The notes under the pieces were generated by a model. The model worked only from the letters and a program-made list of their open reading frames with translations, had not been told where the DNA came from and made no database searches. From assembly GCA_003246575.1 (NCBI GenBank), contig QJZZ01000002.1, forward strand, positions 1 to 64,000: a stretch of DNA of 64,000 bases, read 5' to 3'. This DNA is from Candidatus Saccharimonadota bacterium (lineage in GTDB: Bacteria; Patescibacteriota; Saccharimonadia; Saccharimonadales; Saccharimonadaceae). Position numbers and translations under genes: made by a program. Each line of letters opens with the position of its first letter. The first letter of the stretch is position 1. Shown here one piece after another: positions 40,076-48,224 of the stretch.

Positions 40076-41578
40076 ATGGCACACTTAGCTGATTTGCTCG
40101 GACATAATCATCCATTGTTCGTGTACAATCTCGCGAAACTTGAGCACAGCGTTGGCGATGAAGGCATCGACATGCGTCTCTTGGCTGACACGACGGAACA
40201 GGCACACACAGCCATGCGTGAGCTGGGTCTCGACCCGCGTGACACATTGCCGACCGAGCTGTATCAGGCACTCAATGCGGCGGTTCGTCGCGGTGATGCT
40301 GAGCGTGTACTTGCGAAGACATCGTATGTTTTGTTGATTGTTGATGGCGAACCGATCTCATTCAATTTGCAAGATGTGATCGAAAACGCTCATCATGAAC
40401 TGCATTTTGCTGACCGCGAACTCGAGCATGCTCGTCGTCACCTCAGACAGGAAATCATTCGCCGCTACGCCGAGCATGAAAAGACTGACAATGAAATAGT
40501 GCATCGACTCGTCGAAGAGGCGGGGTTGCAGCCAGAAAGGGACGAAGGTCACGTACCAATGGAAGTTGATAGCGAAGAACGAAAGCCAACGATGTATGCG
40601 ATTGGCGATATATTTTCCGATGTATTTATTCAGCTGAGTGAGGAGTATTCGTCGGTTGAAAAGGACGATGATGGCAATGCCTGGCTCAAGATGCCATTTG
40701 GTAGTAAGCCGCCATATGAAAGTGCAACGACCGTCAGCGCCGTTGGTCCATCGCCGAATGCCGGCGTATCTGCGGCGCGACTTGGCGTGCGAGTTAGTCT
40801 TCTCGCGTGGATGGGCGATGACAAGGTTGCACACCAGACGCGGGAGTATCTCGATGGAGAGGGAATTGATCACAGTTCTATCGTGAGCGCAGACGGCGTC
40901 GCATCGAATATGTACTATGTACTCCGTCGTGGTGCTGAGCGCACAATCCTCGTCAAGAATGAATCGTACGACTATGCGTGGCAAGCGCCAGCGTCTCGTC
41001 CGGACTGGGTCTATCTGTCGCTAATTAGTGACGCATCATGGCAGTTGCACGAGGATATGCTGGCCTATCTCGAGGCTCAGCCAGAGGTGAAGTTTGCTTT
41101 CCAGCCTGGTACCTTCCATTTCGAATGGGGAGTCGAGAAGTGCGCGCCACTCTACAAGCGCGCCACGATTGTTATCGTCAACCGTGAAGAAGCGGCCGAC
41201 ATCACTGGTGGTGACCACGAAAACTTGCGTGAATTGATGGCGAAACTACATGAACTTGGCCCAGAAATTGTCGTCGTCACGGACGGCCCTAACGGTTCGT
41301 ATGCGAGCTTCGACGGTCGCGTGGTTACGATTCCGAACTATCCTGATATCGCTGCGCCAGTTGACCGTACGGGTGCCGGTGACGCATTTGCTTCAACGAT
41401 TGTTGCTGCTCTCGCACTCGGTGAAACAATGGAAGCGGCACTGACGTGGGCGCCAATCAACAGCATGAATGTGGTTCAGCAACTTGGTGCACAGGCTGGA
41501 CTCCAGACTCGTGCACAGATCGAAGACTGGCTCAAGAAAGCTCCGGGTGACTATAAAGTAACCGATCTGCCAGAATAG
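40076..41578 (+). CDS. PfkB-family kinase with extra N-terminal domain
   Basis: 500 residues. The C-terminal ~330 residues (from ~178, TMYAIGDIFSDVFIQ) form a PfkB kinase paralogous to the preceding protein: GPSPNAGVSAARLG, WMGDDK, then DRTGAGDAFASTIVAALALG with the catalytic Asp. The first ~170 residues are not part of the PfkB fold: a compact helical start (ADLLGHNHPLFVYNLAKLE), a central strand (YVLLIVDGEPISFNLQ), then a charged helix (ELEHARRHLRQEIIRRYAEH). This extra domain is unrecognised and could regulate, dimerise or recruit. Spacing of 3 nt to the previous kinase suggests a heteromeric or regulated pair. A long perfect terminator follows. Confidence 0.85.
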   Translation: MAHLADLLGHNHPLFVYNLAKLEHSVGDEGIDMRLLADTTEQAHTAMRELGLDPRDTLPTELYQALNAAVRRGDAERVLAKTSYVLLIVDGEPISFNLQDVIENAHHELHFADRELEHARRHLRQEIIRRYAEHEKTDNEIVHRLVEEAGLQPERDEGHVPMEVDSEERKPTMYAIGDIFSDVFIQLSEEYSSVEKDDDGNAWLKMPFGSKPPYESATTVSAVGPSPNAGVSAARLGVRVSLLAWMGDDKVAHQTREYLDGEGIDHSSIVSADGVASNMYYVLRRGAERTILVKNESYDYAWQAPASRPDWVYLSLISDASWQLHEDMLAYLEAQPEVKFAFQPGTFHFEWGVEKCAPLYKRATIVIVNREEAADITGGDHENLRELMAKLHELGPEIVVVTDGPNGSYASFDGRVVTIPNYPDIAAPVDRTGAGDAFASTIVAALALGETMEAALTWAPINSMNVVQQLGAQAGLQTRAQIEDWLKKAPGDYKVTDLPE

Positions 41579-41593
41579 TCTGACGTTTTCAGT

Positions 41594-41633
41594 AGTATAA
41601 AATAACGAGCTCTAGGGCTCGTTATTTTATACT
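41594..41633. terminator. Strong bidirectional terminator (17-bp perfect stem)
   Basis: AGTATAAAATAACGAGC (41594-41610) and its exact reverse complement (41617-41633) surround a 6-nt loop, TCTAGG. A- and T-rich arms supply U-tracts in both directions between the convergent PfkB and LOG-like genes. Confidence 0.9.
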
Positions 41634-41646
41634 GCGAGGCGTAGGT

Positions 41647-42357
41647 TTAGTGGCTACAGTAGGTTTTGTTTGCAGTAACGAGTTTTATGACTTCGTCGAC
41701 GCTATCGGTGATTGTGTAGAGGTTTTCGTCGCCAGCCGAAATAGTTCCTTCGCCGAGCATTGCTTCTTTGACGAATTCATCGAACTTGTTCCAGAACTTA
41801 CTGCCCACGAGAATGACAGGCGCCTTCTGAGTTTTGCCGGTTTGAATGAGGGTAAGAATCTCGGTTAGTTCGTCCATGGTGCCGAACCCGCCAGGGAAGT
41901 AGATGTAGGCATCGGCATAGAGTGTCATGACAATTTTGCGGGGTGCAAAATGCTGGAATTCATAGCTCTCAGTGGCGTACGGGTTGAGGTGCTGTTCATG
42001 AGGAAGCTTGATATTGAAGGCGATCGATTCACCGCCGACTTTGCCTGCGCCTTTTTGTACAGCTGTATGTGCGCCCTGGTTGGCGGCGCTCATGATGCCG
42101 TACCCGCCGCCCGAAACAACTGCGTAGCCGCGACCAGCGAGCTTTTCCGCCACTTCGACTGCGCGTGTGTAATATGGGTTATCTTCTGGCGTGCGTGCAG
42201 AGCCGAAGATAGTGACGGTTTTGTGATATTTGCGCAGAATGTTGTAGCCGGCTTGGATTTCTTCATCGATATCGCCGAGACGAATCATGGCGGCTTGTAG
42301 CATGATATCTCGTGGAGCGCAGACGTCGGGGAGGTTGCTTGTTGGTTTTGGTTCCAT
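41647..42357 (-). CDS. LOG-family (lysine decarboxylase-like) nucleotide phosphoribohydrolase
   Basis: 236 residues. VTIFGSARTPEDNPYY (~48-63), VVSGGGYGIMSAANQGA (~80-96) and PGGFGTMDELTE (~155-166) are the three signature regions of the LOG/YvdD family, the last being the PGGxGTxxE nucleotide-binding motif with the catalytic Glu. Members release the base from cytokinin-type or other nucleoside monophosphates. Residues 1-45 form a helical extension found in longer bacterial members. TATAAT ends 8 nt before the ATG. It is a single-gene unit. Confidence 0.88.
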   Translation of the reverse strand: MEPKPTSNLPDVCAPRDIMLQAAMIRLGDIDEEIQAGYNILRKYHKTVTIFGSARTPEDNPYYTRAVEVAEKLAGRGYAVVSGGGYGIMSAANQGAHTAVQKGAGKVGGESIAFNIKLPHEQHLNPYATESYEFQHFAPRKIVMTLYADAYIYFPGGFGTMDELTEILTLIQTGKTQKAPVILVGSKFWNKFDEFVKEAMLGEGTISAGDENLYTITDSVDEVIKLVTANKTYCSH

Positions 42358-42365
42358 TTGAATTC

Positions 42366-42371
42366 ATTATA
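42366..42371 (-). promoter_or_regulatory. -10 element of LOG-like gene
   Basis: TATAAT on the minus strand, 8 nt before the ATG at 42357, giving a nearly leaderless message. Confidence 0.5.
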
Positions 42372-42451
42372 GCAAATGCAGGTTGTATTTGCTTACGCTT
42401 TGGTAGATAATCACGGATGAAATAACCATGAATGCATAGAGGGGTTGGGGG

Positions 42452-43246
42452 ATGGCATCACGACTAGGTTTCTCGCACATTGTGCTTGTCATGAGCATAG
42501 TGCTAGTGCTTGCTGGGGCGCTGGGATTCGTTGCGTACAAAAATTTTTACTCGACGGGTGGCAGCGTCAAGGCGGTTGACGACAATGTCACTACAGATGA
42601 CGCTCCCGCAGTTGAGAGCGTGGCGGTCTGCTTAACTCAGGAGCGCCTTTGTTTCAACAATCCTGATGGGTGGGATACGGACATGCACACGGTTTCTATC
42701 CAGCAGCAAATTACCGATGATTCGGGCGATGTCGTAAGGACGGTAGAGCAAGTGTATGATGCCGGAACGATAACGAGCCCGAGCGGTGCTGTGGAATTGA
42801 ATATAGAGAGTGTTTATGAAGGAATAGGAGGGTGGTGCGAGCCTTCTGATTTTGGGCCAATATACGTGCTGAAAGCCGAAAAATTGACGCCTTCATGGGT
42901 TGGTCAGAGCGACATCGAGGTAAACAACCTCTATGCTGTAGGTTATGTAAATTCCGATGCGGCCGAGACCGAATATCGGTTGGTTGTGATGCTTACGAAG
43001 TATGAGCCACTAACGACCGTTGGGCAAAAGGCTAGTTGTACTGACAGCTATGCTAATTTTTACGAATCAAAAAATGCTGTTGTTCCGAGCCCGGATGTGA
43101 ATAGCGCTGACGAGAAAGTACTCATCAGCGTCTCTACTAACGCAGGCGCCGCTGTGACCAATAGTCTACAGTCCGCGGAAGACTTGTTTGTGAGCGATGA
43201 ATACCAGCAGGCTTTTGGATTGCTCGCATCAGCATATTTCGAGTAA
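42452..43246 (+). CDS. Secreted or membrane-anchored protein, paralogue A
   Basis: 264 residues with an N-terminal membrane segment at ~9-30 (IVLVMSIVLVLAGALGFVAY) and an extracytoplasmic body. It shares with the next gene an ordered set of features: a short C.....(R/K)LCF segment at ~61-68, a (Y/I).G(I/L)GG.C segment at ~127-133, another Cys near residue ~202, and a C-terminus SDEYQQAFGLLASAYFE. Four Cys at matching positions suggest two disulfides. The family is unrecognised. GGGG precedes the ATG, and a TAGATAAT lies upstream. Confidence 0.75.
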   Translation: MASRLGFSHIVLVMSIVLVLAGALGFVAYKNFYSTGGSVKAVDDNVTTDDAPAVESVAVCLTQERLCFNNPDGWDTDMHTVSIQQQITDDSGDVVRTVEQVYDAGTITSPSGAVELNIESVYEGIGGWCEPSDFGPIYVLKAEKLTPSWVGQSDIEVNNLYAVGYVNSDAAETEYRLVVMLTKYEPLTTVGQKASCTDSYANFYESKNAVVPSPDVNSADEKVLISVSTNAGAAVTNSLQSAEDLFVSDEYQQAFGLLASAYFE

Positions 43247-43301
43247 CCGACTCTGGGATAGGTTGGCTAACGTTAGGTGTAATGTAAATATAAGGAGGAA
43301 T

Positions 43302-44072
43302 ATGAAACTATCAAAAGGTTCTGCGGTCGCGGTCGTGTCTGTGGTTATTGTTGTGGCTATCATTGCCGCACTGGGCTGGGTGCTCTATAGCCGTTATATA
43401 GTGAGTGACGACACAGTACAAGTCACCGACGACTCAACCGTGACCGAGTCTACACAAAATAGCGGCACGATATGCGATGATCAGGAGAAGCTGTGCTTCG
43501 ACGTTGACGGTAGTTGGTCTGATAATGTTGCTACGTACGGTAATGTTCTGAGTGTGCGCACCCTATCTTCGACAAACGGTGCAGCCTCGCTCTACGTGAC
43601 TACTGGAATCGACGGGCTGGGCGGTATATGTAGTGCGACTGATACCGCGACAACGGTGGAAGTCGTCGAGACGGTCGAAACTAAGGCGATGGTGTCAACG
43701 AACGATGATTCGGGCGACGTCGCCCTTGCTGCGGTCAAAGTAATACTCATGAATAGCGATATGACATATACGCCGCTGCTGATGCTTAGCTCCGACGCTA
43801 AACTGTCGCAGATTGGTACGTACAACGGATGTGACGTTGGATATGGCGACGTGATCATACAGAACAATTCAGCCGACTCGGATAACACTGGCGCAACATA
43901 CGATATGACTGTCGGCAGCTTTGAGGGACTGATGGGGGTTTCATCGAGTCTTACGGCTATCAATGCTACGCCTGACGTACCAATGGTCACTGAGGATCAG
44001 GCTCGAGCACTGCTCGAATCGGATGAGTACAAAGCAACTTTTGACGTGCTCGCCACTGCCCACTACGAATAG
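43302..44072 (+). CDS. Secreted or membrane-anchored protein, paralogue B
   Basis: 256 residues from the ATG at 43302, which has AAGGAGG five nt upstream. Membrane segment at ~8-30 (VAVVSVVIVVAIIAALGWVLY), then a Thr/Ser/Asp-rich linker and the same pattern as the preceding gene: C...EKLCFDVDGSW, IDGLGGIC, a further Cys (YNGCDVG) and the C-terminus SDEYKATFDVLATAHYE. The two genes are tandem duplicates that have diverged widely between the conserved Cys blocks, as is common for surface proteins. No function is assigned. The uvrB promoter begins four bases after its stop. Confidence 0.75.
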   Translation: MKLSKGSAVAVVSVVIVVAIIAALGWVLYSRYIVSDDTVQVTDDSTVTESTQNSGTICDDQEKLCFDVDGSWSDNVATYGNVLSVRTLSSTNGAASLYVTTGIDGLGGICSATDTATTVEVVETVETKAMVSTNDDSGDVALAAVKVILMNSDMTYTPLLMLSSDAKLSQIGTYNGCDVGYGDVIIQNNSADSDNTGATYDMTVGSFEGLMGVSSSLTAINATPDVPMVTEDQARALLESDEYKATFDVLATAHYE

Positions 44073-44075
44073 TTG

Positions 44076-44081
44076 TATAAT
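44076..44081 (+). promoter_or_regulatory. -10 element of uvrB (leaderless)
   Basis: Consensus TATAAT, 6 nt before the ATG at 44088. No convincing -35. Confidence 0.55.
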
Positions 44082-44087
44082 AGTGAG

Positions 44088-46058
44088 ATGACTGAGTTTC
44101 GTCTCAATACCAAATACCAGCCAACCGGCGACCAGCCTCGTGCGATCGCCGGTTTGTTGGATGGTCTCGATAAGGGTGATCGCGAGCAGACGCTTCTCGG
44201 TGTGACGGGTAGCGGCAAGACGTTCACGATGGCAAACATCATCGCCAAGCGTGGCGCGCCGACGCTGGTCCTCGCGCACAACAAAACCCTTGCGGCGCAG
44301 CTCTATAGTGAATTCAAGGGCTTTTTTCCGGATAATGAAGTTCACTACTTTGTGAGTTATTTCGATTACTATCAGCCAGAAGCCTACATCGCCTCAAGCG
44401 ACACATATATTGAAAAAGACTCCAAGATCAACGAAGAGATTGATCGTCTGCGTCACGCGGCAACCGATGCCTTGCTGACGCGTCGAGATGTCATCATTAT
44501 TGCCAGTGTCAGCTGTATCTACGGCATCGGTTCGCCGGATAGCTATGAGATGATGTCGATCAAGGTGAAGGTGGGTGAACGTCGGCTGCAGGACAAGTTC
44601 TTGCGTCAACTGACGGATATCCAATATACGCGTAATGATATTGATTTTCATCGCGGTACATTCCGCGTGCGCGGTGATGTTGTTGACGTGTTTCCCGCTG
44701 GTCAGGACTCGGCGTTTCGCATCGAGTTCTTCGGGGATGACGTTGATCGTATCACACAGATCAATCCACTGACAGGTGAGATTATCAGTGAGCCATCGCT
44801 CGTACATATTTTCCCTTCAAGCCACTATGTGACGCCAAAAGAGAAGCTCGAGTACGCGCTCGAAGGCATCAAGCACGAATTCGATGAACGAATGGCCTGG
44901 TTCGAAAAGCATGACAAGCATCTCGAGGCGCAGCGCCTCGCCCAGCGAACGAAGTACGATATCGAAATGTTAGAGGAGACCGGGTTCGTGAAGGGTATCG
45001 AGAACTACTCGCGCTACCTCACCAACCGTGAACCGGGCGAACAACCAGCGACGTTACTCGACTACTTCCCTGATGACTTCCTGCTGTTCGTTGATGAAAG
45101 CCACGTCTCATTGCCCCAGGTCAGGGGAATGTATAACGGCGACCGTGCGCGCAAGGAAGTGCTCGTCGAGTACGGCTTCCGTCTGCCAAGCGCACTCGAC
45201 AACCGCCCCCTGACATTTGAAGAATTCAACCGCCATATCAATCAAGCGATTTACGTCTCGGCAACGCCGGGCGACTATGAGTTGGCGCATTCACCAAAGC
45301 CGATCGAGCAGGTAATTCGCCCAACAGGGCTCCTCGATCCACATATTGATATTCGACCGATTGACGGCCAAGTTGATGATCTTATCGAGGAAATCCGCAA
45401 ACGGACTGCGCTCGGTGAACGTGTGCTAGTGACGACACTGACGAAGCGAATGTCCGAGGACCTCAGTGCGCACCTCGTCGATATCGGTATCAAGACGGCC
45501 TACATTCACAGTGAAGTCGACACACTTGAGCGAGGAGATATTCTCCGTGATCTCCGAATGGGAGTCTATGACGTGTTGGTCGGCATCAACTTGCTCCGCG
45601 AAGGACTTGATTTGCCAGAAGTAAGTTTGGTGGCGATTATTGACGCCGACAAAGAAGGCTTCCTCCGCAGCGAGCAGGCACTGATTCAGACGATTGGCCG
45701 CGCTGCTCGTCACCTCAATGGATCGGTTATCATGTACGCCGATACGGTGACGCGCAGCATGAAAGCAGCGATTGATGAGACGAATCGTCGACGTGGTATA
45801 CAAGAAGCATATAATGTCGAGCACGGCATTACGCCGACAAGTATCGCTAAGGCGATTGACGAAGGGTTGCGTGCCATCATTCCACAAAAAGAAGCTGGTC
45901 CAAAACTTGATCTCAAGAAAATTCCACGCGATGAATACGACAGCCTAGCCGATGATCTGACGTCGCAAATGGAACTCGCGAGTGCGAACCTCGAGTTCGA
46001 AAAGGCGGCTGAACTACGCGACATGATTGCAGAGATTCGCGCCAAGCAAGAGGCCTAG
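44088..46058 (+). CDS. uvrB: Excinuclease ABC subunit B
   Basis: 656 residues. The ATG at 44088 gives the standard start ([17 protein letters not shown]) and directly follows a TATAAT; an ATG at 44073 would lie upstream of the transcript start. Walker [10 protein letters not shown] at ~38-46, the damage-inserting beta-hairpin region [11 protein letters not shown] (~92-102), DESHVS helicase motif II, later helicase motifs ([19 protein letters not shown]) and a C-terminal UVR domain ([13 protein letters not shown]) that contacts UvrC. It verifies DNA lesions with UvrA during nucleotide excision repair. The length is the usual one. Confidence 0.96.
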   Translation: MTEFRLNTKYQPTGDQPRAIAGLLDGLDKGDREQTLLGVTGSGKTFTMANIIAKRGAPTLVLAHNKTLAAQLYSEFKGFFPDNEVHYFVSYFDYYQPEAYIASSDTYIEKDSKINEEIDRLRHAATDALLTRRDVIIIASVSCIYGIGSPDSYEMMSIKVKVGERRLQDKFLRQLTDIQYTRNDIDFHRGTFRVRGDVVDVFPAGQDSAFRIEFFGDDVDRITQINPLTGEIISEPSLVHIFPSSHYVTPKEKLEYALEGIKHEFDERMAWFEKHDKHLEAQRLAQRTKYDIEMLEETGFVKGIENYSRYLTNREPGEQPATLLDYFPDDFLLFVDESHVSLPQVRGMYNGDRARKEVLVEYGFRLPSALDNRPLTFEEFNRHINQAIYVSATPGDYELAHSPKPIEQVIRPTGLLDPHIDIRPIDGQVDDLIEEIRKRTALGERVLVTTLTKRMSEDLSAHLVDIGIKTAYIHSEVDTLERGDILRDLRMGVYDVLVGINLLREGLDLPEVSLVAIIDADKEGFLRSEQALIQTIGRAARHLNGSVIMYADTVTRSMKAAIDETNRRRGIQEAYNVEHGITPTSIAKAIDEGLRAIIPQKEAGPKLDLKKIPRDEYDSLADDLTSQMELASANLEFEKAAELRDMIAEIRAKQEA

Positions 46059-46069
46059 TTCCAGGCGGG

Positions 46070-46098
46070 TTCAAACTACTGACAAAAACTGCTATACT
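46070..46098 (+). promoter_or_regulatory. Promoter of the gatCAB operon (leaderless)
   Basis: TTCAAA (46070-46075), 17-bp spacer, TATACT (46093-46098), then 7 nt to the gatC ATG at 46106. Confidence 0.6.
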
Positions 46099-46105
46099 GA
46101 CTTCG

Positions 46106-46399
46106 ATGACACACCAAATTTCTAGCGATGATGTCGCACAGCTTGCGACCCTTAGCGCAATTAGCGTCTCTGATGCCGAGACGGAAGCATTGCGAGACGA
46201 TATCGCCAACATTCTCGGCTACATAGAACAGCTTAGCGAACTCGATACCACCGGTGTCGAACCGACCTACCAGGTAACTGGTTTGCAAAATGTCTTTCGC
46301 GATGATGAGATCATGGACCAGACGGTTTCGTCTGAGACGATTCTTGCTGGCGCACCGGAGAGCGACGAACATCAATTTAAGGTTCCGAAGGTACTCTAA
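46106..46399 (+). CDS. gatC: Glu-tRNA(Gln)/Asp-tRNA(Asn) amidotransferase subunit C
   Basis: 97 residues, standard for GatC. The N-terminal helix ISSDDVAQLATLSAISVSD and the central VEPTYQV (family: GVEPT.H) identify it. It is the small belt-like subunit that stabilises GatA on GatB so that misacylated Glu-tRNA(Gln) or Asp-tRNA(Asn) can be amidated. First gene of the operon; its TAA shares one base with the gatA ATG. Confidence 0.93.
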   Translation: MTHQISSDDVAQLATLSAISVSDAETEALRDDIANILGYIEQLSELDTTGVEPTYQVTGLQNVFRDDEIMDQTVSSETILAGAPESDEHQFKVPKVL

Positions 46400-47805
46400 T
46401 GGCAGGATATATAGATGGGCTGGTTCAGGATGTACGTAGTGGCAAAACAACAGCCCGTGCGCTTGTTGAACAGGCGCTAGAAAAGGCAAAAGAAACAGAA
46501 TCATACCACGCGTTGCTCAGTCTGACTGCTGAGCGCGCCCTCGAACGCGCCGATGCGATTGACCAAACGATTGCAGGCGGTAAAGCACCCGGACGACTTG
46601 CCGGTGTACCATTCGTCGTCAAAGATAACTTCTTGGCGTTCGGTGCACCAACGACTGCTGCCAGTAAGATGCTCGAACACTACGATGCACCACTCCAAGC
46701 AACGGCGGTTGAAAAGCTCGAAGCTGAAGGTGCAATCTGTATTGGCAAAGCCAACCTCGACGCCTTCGCACACGGTGGTAGTACGGAAAACTCAGCCTAC
46801 GGCGTGACGATGAACGCGCACGACACAACTAAGGTCGCTGGCGGCTCAAGCGGTGGCTCGGCGGTTGTGACGGCACTTGACGTCGTTCCATTCGCACTTG
46901 GTACCGACACTGGCGGCTCGATTCGTCAGCCAGCAAGCTTTAACGGCGTCTATGGTATGAAGCCAACCTACGGCATGATTAGCCGCTACGGCGTAGTTGC
47001 AATGGCGAGCGGTACGGACGTGATCGGCTGTTTTGCAAAAGACGCTGCAGATATTGCACTTGTCACTGATGTCATGGCTGGTCAGGATTGGCGTGACATG
47101 ACAACTTTACCTGACTTCTTCGCACCACAGGACACGGTGCCCGAAAAGCTTCGTATCGGCGTCGTCAAAGATATGATGACTGACGATGTTGACGCATCGG
47201 TGCGCCAAGCGACCGAAGCGTATGTCGGTCGGCTTGAGGCTGCGGGCCATGTCGTTGACTATGTCGATATGCCAATCGTTAAACACACGCTTGCGATGTA
47301 TTACATCATCGTGCCAGCGGAGGTCTCGAGTAACCTCGCGCGCTATGACGGCGTACGCTATGGTCTTCGTGCTGAGGGTGTGAAAACACTTGCGGAATTG
47401 TACGGCAAGAGTCGCTCAGAAGGATTCGTAACTGAGAACAAGCGCCGCATCATGATTGGTAGTTTTGTACTCTCGAGCGGCTACTATGATGCGTACTACA
47501 ACCAGGCGCAAAAGGCTCGCACACTTTTGATCGAAGCGTACAACAAGTTGTTTGAGTCACACGACGTTTTGATCAGCCCGACGGCACCTACAACCGCCTT
47601 CGGTATTGGAGAAAACACCGACGATCCTATCAAGATGTATCTCTCGGATGTCATGACCGTGCCTGCAAGCCTTGCTGGACTGCCTGCGCTGAACGTACCG
47701 GCGGGTGAGGACACAAGCGGACTTCCGATTGGTGTCCAGTTGACTGGTCCACAGAAGAGCGATGCGCTCCTGATTGCGCTGGCGCAGTCGATGGAGGAGA
47801 AATAA
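46399..47805 (+). CDS. gatA: Glu-tRNA(Gln)/Asp-tRNA(Asn) amidotransferase subunit A
   Basis: 468 residues. Amidase-signature catalytic triad: VKDNF (Lys at ~74), GGSSGGSAVV with cis-Ser and the nucleophilic Ser within DTGGSIRQPAS (~172-182). It releases ammonia from glutamine and channels it to GatB. The C-terminal GLPALNVPAG and LPIGVQLTGP are also family landmarks. One-base overlaps on both sides (46399 with gatC, 47805 with the next gene) indicate coupled translation. Confidence 0.95.
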   Translation: MAGYIDGLVQDVRSGKTTARALVEQALEKAKETESYHALLSLTAERALERADAIDQTIAGGKAPGRLAGVPFVVKDNFLAFGAPTTAASKMLEHYDAPLQATAVEKLEAEGAICIGKANLDAFAHGGSTENSAYGVTMNAHDTTKVAGGSSGGSAVVTALDVVPFALGTDTGGSIRQPASFNGVYGMKPTYGMISRYGVVAMASGTDVIGCFAKDAADIALVTDVMAGQDWRDMTTLPDFFAPQDTVPEKLRIGVVKDMMTDDVDASVRQATEAYVGRLEAAGHVVDYVDMPIVKHTLAMYYIIVPAEVSSNLARYDGVRYGLRAEGVKTLAELYGKSRSEGFVTENKRRIMIGSFVLSSGYYDAYYNQAQKARTLLIEAYNKLFESHDVLISPTAPTTAFGIGENTDDPIKMYLSDVMTVPASLAGLPALNVPAGEDTSGLPIGVQLTGPQKSDALLIALAQSMEEK

Positions 47806-48224
47806 TGAATATTCTCGTTGTTGTTTTTTTGATTATCATCTTGCTTGTCGCCGCTGCACTGTTTGTAACGATGGCGCTGACCAAGAAATCTGGCCGCACT
47901 ATGGATGTCGCGAAATACCAGAGTCGATGGATGTCCATCGAGAGTAGCCTCAAGAACGGTGAACCAGCAACCTACCCATTGAGTATCTTGAATGCCGATA
48001 AACTCGTCGATGCTGCGCTTCGTGATCGAGGCATGGCGGGCCAGACGATGAGTGAGCGTATGAAGGCGGCTCAAAACATCTGGTCTAATGCCGATCACGT
48101 CTGGGGCGCGCATAAGATTCGTAATCGTATTGCCCATGAGCCAGACGCAGAGGTAACCTACGAAATCGCCGCCCGTTCACTCGCGGCCTACAAGCAAGCA
48201 CTGAAAGATTTGGGAGCGGTATAA
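47805..48224 (+). CDS. Membrane-anchored HEPN-like protein inside the gat operon
   Basis: 139 residues. One membrane helix at ~2-25 (ILVVVFLIIILLVAAALFVTM), then a helical cytoplasmic domain. Near the end HKIRNRIAHEPD matches the Rx4H motif that defines HEPN domains (an all-helical RNase or nucleotide-binding fold), preceded by helices with WMSIESSL and ADKLVDAALRDRGM, the latter typical of HEPN/DUF4145-like pairs. It begins on the last base of gatA and its TAA overlaps the ATG of gatB, so its production is tied to the amidotransferase. HEPN proteins often cut RNA or dimerise in toxin and defence systems. A membrane-bound factor connected with tRNA amidation is an attractive but unproven idea. 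Confidence 0.65.
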   Translation: MNILVVVFLIIILLVAAALFVTMALTKKSGRTMDVAKYQSRWMSIESSLKNGEPATYPLSILNADKLVDAALRDRGMAGQTMSERMKAAQNIWSNADHVWGAHKIRNRIAHEPDAEVTYEIAARSLAAYKQALKDLGAV

